Assembly (NCBI GenBank): GCA_018303325.1
Contig: JAGVYH010000072.1
Coordinates: 1-58,410, forward strand
DNA from: Candidatus Woesearchaeota archaeon
GTDB taxonomy: Archaea; Nanobdellota; Nanobdellia; Woesearchaeales; DSVV01
Direction of reading: 5' to 3'
Length of the DNA: 58,410 bases
Shown here: positions 28,079-40,000 of the stretch, in pieces
How the letters are laid out: each line of letters begins with the position of its first letter
How positions within the stretch are numbered: the stretch's first letter is position 1
Translations under genes and position numbers: made by a program
The notes under the pieces: generated by a model
What the model was told of the DNA's origin: nothing
Databases searched by the model: none
The model's input: the letters and a program-made list of their open reading frames with translations, nothing else

Positions 28079-31000
28079 CTATTTTATTTTATTAAACATG
28101 TCATCAACAACATTAGTATCCCATCCTTTTTCAGCAAGTTTCTTTTTGATCTCTATTCTTGAAGCGCCTTTTTTATGCTGTGTTTTGATATAATTGATTA
28201 ACAGCTCTAGTCCAATCTCCTGATTAAATCCGAGGAGTTCATCAACTATATTTTTGTTCCACTGCTTTTTCAGCAATTTTTCTCTTATTTCAAGTGTTGT
28301 ATGTTTTTGGAACAATTCATACTTAACATAATCCTTAAGCTGCTCAATCTTTTTCCTGTTGTCAAATGCTATGCAGCTTTCAATAACCTCTTTATCCCAC
28401 CCTTTTTCTCTAAGTTTTTTCTTTATTTCTGAAATATCATTGCCTTCTTTTATTTCTATCTCAATATATGCTTTCAATATTCTTATTCCTTCCTCGTCGC
28501 TGATTCTTAAATATCTGTCAACTATTTCAACAGGCCATCCCTTTTCAATTAACTCATTTCTAAGCTCCAAGATACTTTGTTTTTTATTTTTCTTGCTTAA
28601 TCTTTCTTTGATATATTTTCCTAATTCATAGACGCTTGTTTCACCGTCAAGGCCAAGCATGTTCTCAATCATTGGAACTGGCCAGCCTTTTTTAACTAAA
28701 TCATCTTTTATTAGCAGCTTATTCCTTCTCGTCTTCAATGCATTGTCTATGTAGTTTTTTAATTCTTTTTCAACTGATTTAGGAGTTATTTCTAATAATT
28801 TATCAATAACCTCTTCTTTCCATCCTTTTTTAACAAGTTCATTTCTTATCATCAATATGTTTGCTTTGCTCTTCAATCTTTCTTTTACATAAATCTTAAT
28901 ATCTCTCAGATAATCTTCTGGTTTAACAGGCAGCATTTTATCTATAATAGTTTCCTGCCAGCCTCTTCTAAGAAGTTCTTCTTTTATTTGTGTTCGTGAA
29001 CTGCCTTTGCTTAGTCTGTGTTTTACATATTCATTTAATTGTCTTGTTGTCTGTTCAAGAACATGCTCTGGTTTTACTTCAAGAACTTTATCAACATGTG
29101 TCGGATGCCATCCTTTTCTTATTAAATGCTCTCTTACTTTTAATGGGTGTATTCCTTTTTCGATAAGCTCTTTTGCATATGTTTCCAGAGCATTCAAGCT
29201 TTTCATTTCAACTTGTTTAATATATTTTTCAATAACTTCTTTATTCCATCCTTTGCTTATTAGCATTTCTCTTACTTTAACTATATGCATTTTTCTTGAA
29301 ACATCATGTATATAATGCTCGAGATTAACTTTTTCAGCTTCCAAGAAATGCATTTCTCTTTTTCTCTTGTTGACGTGATGCTTGTAGATGCCGTATGGCA
29401 GGTAAGCAGCACTTCCAATGACTACCAAAACAATCAATAACAGCAAGATTAATATTGTAAATACAGTTGTCTTTCCGAATCTGATTGGTTTAGCAACCTT
29501 TGGACAATCGCTTGGGCATGTTTCAGAGTTTTCAAAATTAGCGCAGTATCCGTCGCCGCATTTGCATCCAGTTTCATCAAACACTTCTTTTTCATCAGTT
29601 TCTTTTCCGACGACCATATACATATCTTTCTCTGAACAATCGCTTATGTGGAACTGATAATACTGATTACTGCCCATGATTGCATTAATGCTTGTTTCTC
29701 CTAACACACCTTCAGCAACAATCTTTTCAATCTGTTTTCTTCCAGCTGGATTGGCTAACAGCTCTGTATGTGTTAATCCAACTTCCCAATAATTCTGGCA
29801 TGTGTTATTTATGTATTCGTCGCCAATATGCTGGGCGCTCTTTACGCCGACAATACCATCATTTGGAACAACAACTTTCTCGCCGTTAGCAAGAACTTTC
29901 TCAAAGAATACATTGCTGAATGGGTAAGGCTTGTTTCCTGCAATGACATAATAATCTATACTTGGAATTTGTGGTGTAATTAATCCTTGTGAAAGTTTTG
30001 AAATAATATTACTATTTACATTGAATAAAGGCGTGTCTGTTTTTGCATTAATTAAGAATTGGAACAGCTTCTTGTATGGTTCTATTCCTGGGGTTCCTTC
30101 GTTAGGACTGCCGACTACAACTACTCTTTTCACTTTATTCACAAATTGATAAGCTGGCTTGTCAGCAGGTTGTTTTAAGTTCTCCTGATATGCATAGTAC
30201 AATGCTTGTTGTGTAGTTATTCCTCCTAAACTGTGCGCAGCAATATAGATTCTGTCAAATTTATCCTGCTGTTCCTCAATCAATCTTGCAAATTCTTTTG
30301 CATTCTTTTCTATTTCATCAGTTGTTGGATAAGCAAATGTCCATGCTTGGAATGGCTGCTCTGTTAGTTTGATGTCTTTTATAATCTCTTCATACTTTGC
30401 AGGACTGCTTGCAAGACCATGGACAAGTATAACTGCATCTCTCGACGGTGTTTTCGGCATGTAAACAGGTTCAAGCGTGGCATTTAAGCAGTTCAAGCAC
30501 AGGATGCCCATTAATGCTACTTCTATCTCTTTATTATGGTCAAGATAACTGCTGGCATTTATTATATCTGCATTTACTAATTTAGTTTCATAGTCAATAT
30601 CACTTTCTATATGTTCCCATGTATCTAATCCCTGCTCGTCTTTACCTGTGTTGATGTACAGTGCAAAGGACTTATTTTCAAATCCAACTGGCTCAATTAA
30701 TGGAATGGTTATTGCTATGTTTTCTGTTTCAAGTGGTTTAGACTTGGAAATTATTGAAGCATCAAACTTAAACTTAAGTGGTGCGCCAATTATTCTTAAC
30801 ATTGAATTTTGCGGTTGCATGGCTTCTTCATCAATTGTTGTGCTAACCAATCCTGTTTTCTCGTCGTAATATTCAATCTTGTCTTTCATTGCTGCAACTG
30901 CATTCTTAAATTCAGTTATATTAATTGAAACTTCAGTAATATTTATCGGCATGAAATTAGCAAACTCTTCCTCAATAGTTGTTTCTCTTATTATCTTGTT

Positions 31001-34000
31001 GCCGCAGGTTAATTCGTTAACTGTTTCTTTTTTCTTTGGCTCGCAGTTTGCCCCTGTGCATTTTAATATATTCACGTCAGCATATTTGTCAGGAATGTTT
31101 ATCGTGAAGTCAATATTATCTCCAGTGCACTTTACATTAAATGGCGTCATTATCACAGAATATCCTGCTTCTTTAACCTTAGTTTCTGCATTAGATGTTT
31201 GTTTAGATTCTTCTTTGTATGTTGTTACAGGCAGCTTTGTCTCAGAATAGGTTACATTCGTACATGGCAGTGCATTCTTTTCTACTTTATCTTCATATTC
31301 GCCGGAAACAATGCTGACTGTTTCAACCTTGGTCAATTTTCTCTTGACAATATAGCTGAACTCCTTCTTTTCTCCAGACTTCAATGTGTCGACACTCCAT
31401 TCTATGATTGGATCATCTTGTAATATTATAGGTTTTTCTCCGACGAAAACTAACTCTGTTGCAGAATTTGCAACATGTTTTGGAATGAATTCTATTACTT
31501 TGATGTTGTTTATCTTCTTAGATTTTCCACTCTGTACTATTTCTACTTTATATAACCAATTTCTGTATCTTGTTATTAACTCACTCTTGCTTTCCCCTGT
31601 TATAATTTTTATCTTCAGCTCTTTTGATTTTCTATTTGCTCCTTCTGTGACACCTACATTTAATCCCAGTATAACTGGTTTTGTGTCTTTATCATTTTCT
31701 ACTTTTGAAGATGCAAATACAACATCATTCTCTGTAATTGTTGTGCCAATTAACCTGTCAGCAACTTTAATGTTATGCTCTTCTAATAATTTAGTTAATT
31801 CTTCAGCAGATTCATCACCTTTAACCACAATTCCTTTTTTCTCTTTTCCAAGCTCTTTTTCTTCTTTTGGAATTGTTAATCCTTCTTCAGTAATTTCTTT
31901 TTCAGGAGTTTCTTTTAATCCTTCTTCAACAATTTGTTTAATTAATTCCTGCGTCTTTTCTTCTTCGCTTATCTCTTCTTCAGGCTGTGTTTTTTCAGCG
32001 ATTACATCTACTGCCTTGCCAAACTTATCCATCCATGTTTCTTCTAATTCTTCTTCAGGAATTATTACTTCAATTTTTTCAGGCAGTTCTATTACCTTAA
32101 CTTCTTCTTCTGCTGGTTCTTCCTCTGGCAATATTTTAACTTCTTCTGTTACAGGCTCTTCGATTAAAGGTACGTAAGATGCAATATCTTCAGCTTCTTC
32201 TGGTTTTTCTTCCTCTATTAATTTCTCTTTTTCTACTCGTTTTTCTTCTTCTTCTATCTTTTCAGGTTGTTTTTCTTCAATTGGAACTTCTTTTTCAATT
32301 TCTTCTTTTACTTTTTCCTTTTCAGGCAAGAATATATCTATTATTGCATCAATTGCTTTGCCAACTTTGTCAAGCGGTGTTTCTTCTTCAGGGATTATTA
32401 CTTCAGCTTCTTCTGAAGGTTTTTCTTTAATTATTTCTTGTTCTTCTTCGCTAGGAACTTCTGCTTCTTCTTCAATTTCTTTTGGTATTTCAATTGGTAC
32501 TTGTCCAATCTCTTCTTCTGATATCTCTTCTGGAACTAGTTCAACTGGCATTTCCTCTGCCATTTCTCCACTTATTTCTTCAGGCACTTTTTCTTCGGCA
32601 GCCTCTTTGACTTCTTCAACTTCTTCAGGTATAACAGCTTCTCCAATCTCGTCTAATATATTGTTTAAATCTTCTATATCTTGTGGTACTTCTTCCTCAT
32701 TTATTTCTTCAATCTCTACTTCACTGTTTATTTCCTGAACATCTGGTGTAATATCATTATTATTTTTATCTAATGTTTCTTCACCTTCAAATGTGATTGT
32801 TACAGCAGTTACTTCTTCTGTTTCTCCTGTTTCAGTGTTCTCAACAATGATTGTTGTTGCAGTGTGTGTAGATTCAATAGAAGTTTCCTGCCCAATTTCT
32901 GTTTCTTCTTTTAATTCTTCTATTACCTCATCAGCTTGCTCTTCTTCATTTGTTTCTATTACATCTAAAGTGCCTTCAGTATGTTCAGTAACTATCTGTT
33001 CAACTTTTTCTGTAGTTATCTTAACATCTTTCCAATCTTCAGGTATTATATCTTTCACAGTGTCAATAATTTCAGCAATGTGCTCATCAGTTGGTTGGAG
33101 AGCATTTTCAATTGGTTTTCTAATAAATGTATCCTCTAATTTTTCTGGTGGTTTTTCTTCAGTTTTGCATTTTTCTCTTTGAGTTACCTTTGTAATTGTT
33201 TGGCATATTCTGTTTGTCTTAGTGCATGTTTCATATCTCGCTCCGTTACTGCATGAGCTCCACTGGCATTCTTCTTTTGGCTCGCAGAATAAATTGCAGC
33301 TGCCTGTTGCTCTTCCAACTATCCCGCTTGGACAGCATTCAGCTGTGTCTGTGTATTCACCAAGACATTTGTTTAAATCCTTGCATACTCTTGTTTTCTG
33401 ATAAAGTTTATTTTCTTTACCACTTCTATCATTAACTATTTTTTCTTCACATTTTGTCCAGTCTTCACATACAATATCTGGTATACATTGTTTACATTTG
33501 CCGTTTTCACAGCCAGATACGCAGTTAACAGCATCTCTTGTCGGACTTAAACCTGAGCAGATATATTCTACAACTTTTGTTTTATCAGCACATCTATCTC
33601 CATATCTATATTCTGCACCGCTTGAAAGACCGTAAACATAACCGGTTGTGTAAGTATCACTGCCGTCGCTGTCTGTGCATGATTGATATAATTCACATTT
33701 ATTACTTGTACATTTATATCCTGAATCACACTCGCTATCACTGTAGCAGCAGCTATCCTGCTCTTTATACTCGCTTGTTGTGCAGTCTGTGCTTGTTCTT
33801 ACACATGTTCTGCTCATCTTTTTATCAGCGCATCTGCCCCAACCACTGCAAGAAGTGCTTGATTCACATATTGGTGGGATTATTATTTCTGGTGTTACAA
33901 CTGGTTCTTCTGGTGTTGGTTCGCTTGGTGGTGTTGATGGCGGTGTTCCTTCGCCTCCTCCATCAGGTTGTTGCGGTGTGCAGTCTCTTATTGTTATTGT

Positions 34001-37000
34001 CGTCGTGTTTCTGGAACTGCTATTATCTGCACCATCATGAGCTGTTATTTGTAATGTAACATTATCTCCAATAGTGAATTTGCCTGTTGTAAGATTCCTG
34101 CTGGTGTTATCACCATTATTGACATTGTTAATTATCTCTGAATAATTTATTCTGGCAATATTAGCTGAGCTTGTAACAAACCAGTTAAAGTATAATGTTT
34201 GTGCATCAAGATCAATATCACTTGGAATTCCGCTGCCATTTATCTTTTCTGTCGAGCAATTATTTGGCGAGTAAATGTCTGTTGCGTTAATATACGGCGC
34301 AAGATTGGTCACATTATTTGCAGAATAATTAATAGGCGAACTATTGCTTACACCATCATAAACAACAACCTGCACAGTTAAATTGCTCCATTTAGTAAAG
34401 TTATTATGATTGAGGAATGAGCTTACGTTAGTATTGTTAGCTAATCCAGATGTGAAATTTCCAAATCTATGTGTTTTGTTGACGAACCAATCATAATAAA
34501 TAGTCATTGCATCGCCGTCAATATCCCAAACCTTAGAAGTAATGTTTACAGTTGTGTTAGTATATATTGTGTCTGGACTAAATGCTACTTTGACTGATTC
34601 TGCGGCATAATTACTTATATTAATAGTCAAATTCTGTGGTGTGCTGTTAACAACTCCGTCGTATAAAGTAACCATCACAGTAACATTGCTCCATTTACTG
34701 AAATTAGCTGGTCTTAAAAATGAGCTTATGTTTGTGTTGTTGTTGATACCAGTCGTGAAATTAACAATTCTATATGTATTATTAATATACCAATCAAAGT
34801 AAGCAGTTAAAACATCTCCACCATCTGTGTTGTCAATATCCATAGCAACAAAGGTTGCATTAACTGTATCATTTGCATAAGCTGTTGACGGCGAGAGGAC
34901 AGACGCTCTTATTTCTGGAGCAATATTGGTGACATTATTTGCAGAATAATTAACAGGCGAGCTATTGCTTACACCATCATAAACAACAACCTGCACAGTC
35001 AAATTGCTCCATTTAGTGAAATTGCTGTTATGTAAGAAAGAGCTTACATTGGTGTTGTTAGCTAATCCAGATGTGAAATTTCCAAATCTATGTGTTTTGT
35101 TGACGAACCAGTCATAATAAATAGTCATTGCATCGCCGTCAATATCCCAAACCTTAGAAGTAATGTTAACAGTTGTGTTAGTATATATTGTGTCTGGACT
35201 AAATGCTACTTTGACTGATTCTGGCAGATAATTAGAAATGTTTATGCTTACATTTACAGCAGTGCCATTAACTGTTCCGTCAAATGGTGTTGCCTGCACT
35301 GTAATGTTAGTCCATCTGCTGAAGTTTCCAGATGTAAGGTTGTCAGAGATGTTTGCATTAGGATTAATACTTCCGAAGGATGTGCTTGCAAACATTGTTC
35401 CATTTCTGAACCAGTTGAAATATACTGTTCCAACATTATCGTTTAAGTCAGTATAATTTGCAGTTGCATTTAGTGTGTTATTGCCATAAGCAGTTGTTGG
35501 CTTTAATGATAAAGTGATTGAAGGAGCAATATTTGTGAAATATACATACGAGCTGTTTATAGGCGTTGAATTACTGAAACCATCATAAATTGCATATTGG
35601 AATGTAACATTGCTTGTGCCGCTGTAATTGCCTGTGCCTAAATATGTTGAAACATTTGTTCCATTTGCAACATTGGTTGTGATATTTGTTACATTTCTTA
35701 TTTCGTTTACAAACCAGTCAATGTAAACAGTCATTGCATCTGAATCAATATCCCATACTTTTAGTGTTGCGTTTAGTGTATCTGTTATTTCTGGGCTGTG
35801 TGGGCTGATTATTGGGCTAATTGCTATTGGAACAAAATTAGAGATATTAATAGTTAGATTTTGTGGTGTGCTGTTGACAACGCCGTCGTATAAAGTTACC
35901 ATGACAGTAACATTTGCCCATTTAGTATAATTAGTGTATTTTAGGAATGAGCTAATGTTTGTGTTATTATTCACACCAGTTGTGAAGTTTGCAAATCTGT
36001 ATGTTCCATTCACAAACCAGTCAAAGTAAGCTGTTAATAAATCACCGCCGTCGCTGTTATCTATATCCCATGTTACAAAGGTTGCATTAACTGTGTCATT
36101 TGCATAAGCTGTTGACGGCGAGATAACTTGCGCTCTTATTTCTGGAACAATATTGCTTACATTATTAGCAGAATAATTAATTGGTGTACTATTGCTTACA
36201 CCATCATAAACAACTACTTGAACAGTCAAATTATTCCATTTAGTGAAATTACCATGATTTAGGAAAGAGCTTACGTTAGTATTGTTAGCTAAACCAGATG
36301 TGAAATTTCCAAATCTATGTGTTTTGTTGACGAACCAATCGTAATATATTATCATTGCATCGCCGTCAATATCCCAAACTTTGCTGGTGATGTTTACAGT
36401 TGTGTTTGTGTAAATTGTCTCTGGGCTGAATGCAACTTTAACAGATTCTGGCACATAATTAGATATGTTTATTGTCAGGTTTTGCGGAGTACTGTTGACG
36501 ACACCATCGTATAAAGTAACCATGACAGTAACATTTGCCCATTTAGTATAATTATCATATTTGAGGAATGAGCTGATATTTGTGTTGTTGTTGACGCCAG
36601 TTGTGAAATTGGCAAATCTATATGTTCCATTCACATACCAATCAAAGTATGCAGTCATTGCATCGCCGTCAATATCCCATGTAACAAATGTTGCATTAAC
36701 TGTGTTGTTAGCATAAGCAGTTGATGGCGAGAGGACTGGCGCTCTTATTTCTGGAGCTGTGTTAGATATATTTATGCTTACGTTTATAGGCGTGCTGTTA
36801 TAAACACCATCAAATCCTGTTACTTGCACAGTAATATTTGTCCATTTAGTGAAGTTGCCACGGGTTAAATTGTCAGAAATATTTGCGTTTGCGCTTATGC
36901 TTCCGAATGATGTATTCCAGAACAAAGTATTATTTCTGAACCATTCAAAGTAAACTGTTCCTATATCACTTTCAGCATCAGTATAATTAGCTGTTGCATT

Positions 37001-40000
37001 TAATGTGCTGTTTGAATAAGCAGTAATTGGTTTCAGAGATAATGTAATTACTGGTCTGGAATTGAAGTAATCCAAAAATGCAGAGTATGGCCATGAATCG
37101 TTTATTGCACCTGCGCCAGTTATATTATCTTGTGGGAAGTCGCAGAAACCATCGCCGTTTGCATCGTTGCAGCTTTCAGCTGCGCTGTCATAATCACTCC
37201 AATAATTGCCTTGATTGCTTACGTTAAATGTAGTATTCTTTACAACATTATTAACTTGTGTATAAGGTGATGTTCCTATCCTATTATTTCTGAAATTATT
37301 TCTCCAAATACTTGTGTTGAGCATGTTAGCACTGGCAATAGTTATGGCATAATCTGTATTGCTGTCAAATGTGTTTTCTGTAATATTATTTTCAGTAGAA
37401 GTTGCTGAAGGAGCATTTCCGTCTATTGCATCATCATTATTGCTTGTGAAATTATTATGTTTGATGACGTTGAAGCTGTCCACACCAGTTGTAAATAAAA
37501 TCGCTTCTAAATCATTGCCGAGGAATGTGTTATTGTATATTAAATTATATGAACCTTTCAATGAGATGCCTGTATCAAAATTATTGAAAGTGCAATTTTG
37601 TATTTTAATATTTCTGTTAGATATAGTTATACCAGTTCCAGCGCCGCCACCCATTAAAGAATTGTTGCTGCAGTTAATTATAATATTATTTCTAAATGAT
37701 GTAATAGAGCCATTGTATGGACCAGATGCTGGCAATATTTGGAGAAGTTTACTGCTGCCATTCCATGTATTGTAAACACCTTCTTGAATATCTTTCACGC
37801 TTAGGTTTGTGCCCCAAGATATTCCAATATCACCATTTTTATCTACTGTAATTGTTGCGTTAGGTGTTGGGCCGCAGTCATCTACATCTAAACCACCAGA
37901 GTCAACAGAGCCGTTGTAATAGTTTCCGTAGAGGTCATTGACGCAGAAATTTGTTCCTGTGCCAGAATCTTGAACACCATCATTGCTTAAACCTAAGAAT
38001 CTATTGCCCCAGATGAAAGTGTTAAGTGCTCCTGTTCCTACCACATCAATACCTTCTAGTGTGTTGTTGAAGAAGGTGTTGTTTGTTATATTGTTATGGT
38101 CACCCATGTCTAACTGTATACCTTGTCCAGTACTGGACAAGAAAGTATTATTCATAATTGAATTATTATTATCTCCGCTATTAAATATATAAATTCCATT
38201 GCTATACCTATTAAATGTACAATTTTTAACTAACCAATCTTTCTCTCCTCTAAAAGTAATTGCTGTTTCACCGGCTGCTTTATCATCAAACACAATTCCG
38301 TTACAATCTAAAGTAATATTACTTCTCACTGTGTCAGTATCATTATACCAGAACGTACTAGATTCAGGGAAACCTTTAATAGTTCTGTTATTCTCTGTGT
38401 TGTACACTGCTTCTCTTAGATTGTTGAAAGTAGCGGTTCCTGTTGAACCCCATGACCAATTGTATTGTGCAGATTTGTCGTACAACCAAACAGTTGCATT
38501 TGGTGCAGGACCGCAATCGTCCTGCATAACTGCACCATAATCTACATTGTTGTCGTAATAGTTTCCGTAAATATTATTGACGCAAAAATCTGTTCCTGTA
38601 CCAGAATCTAGAACACCATCATTATTATTTCCTAAAAATCTGTTGCCCCAGATGAAAGTGTTAAGTGCTCCTGTTCCTACCACATCAATACCTTCTAGTG
38701 TGTTATTGAAGAAGGTGTTGTTTGTTATATTGTTATGGTCACCCACATCTAACTGTATACCTTGTCCAGTACTGGACAAGAAAGTATTATTCATAATTGA
38801 ATTATTATTATCTCCGCTATTAAGTATATAAATTCCATTGCTATACCTATTAAATGTACAATTTTTAACTAACCAATCATTCTCTCCTTTAAAAGTAATT
38901 GCTGTTTCACCGGCTGCTTTATCATCAAATACAATTCCGTTACAATCTAAAGTGATATTACTTCTAACAGTGTCAGTATCATTCAACCAGAACGTACCAG
39001 ATTCAGGGAAACCTCTTATTGTTCTATTATTTTCGGTATTATACACAGCTTCTCTCAAATTGTTGAAGGTTGTAGTACCAGTGCTTCCCCATGACCAGTT
39101 GTATTGCTCGGATTTATCGTAGAGCATGATTGTAGCATTAGGGGTAGGTCCACAGTCATCTTCAGGAACACCAGTATAAGTAATTTTGTCATCATAATAG
39201 TTGCCGTATAGGTCATTGAGACAAAAGTTGGTGTTAGTGCCACTATTGTCTATACCCTCACCAGAGCCCAAAAATTTATTACCCCAAATCAATGTATTAA
39301 CACTACCACTACCAATATTTATTCCATCATATGAATTATTATAAAATGTATTGTTTGTTATATTGTTCTGATCTCCACCACTTATAGAAATTCCTGCAAA
39401 TATATTTGAAGATAATAACGTATTATTAATAAAAGTATTATTATGTCCAGAAATAGTTACTTCTATATTGTATTTATACTTTTCAACAATACACCCTTTT
39501 ATTATATTAAAATCAGAACCTCCAATCGCTATACCATAACCAGCTGCAGCGCCAACCAACCTCGTTCCATCACAACTAATATTCGCGTCATTTGTTCCTG
39601 AAATAATTACACCATTGCTGCCATCATCTTGAATATTATACGTTCCGGCGCAAAGTGTTATATTATTCCTTACTGTTAAATTATCATATGGTGTTAAACA
39701 TATTTGGAAATAAGAAGTGCTGTTTTTCTTTGTGCCATTTGTGGTTCCGTCGTAAGGTGTGACTTCAATAGTAATTGTCGCATTTCCTGAATAATTGCCT
39801 GTGTTTAATTGTCTTGAAACATTGGCATTAGGTGCAACACTGGTTACAATATCTTCATAAACCCAGCCATTGTTAACAAACCAATTGAAATATAATGTTC
39901 CAACATCTGCTTCTGGATCTGTGTAATTTACAGATGCGTTTATATTCAAAGTGGCATTCACAGAGGATTCATTAAACACAGGTATTGTAACAGACGGCGC

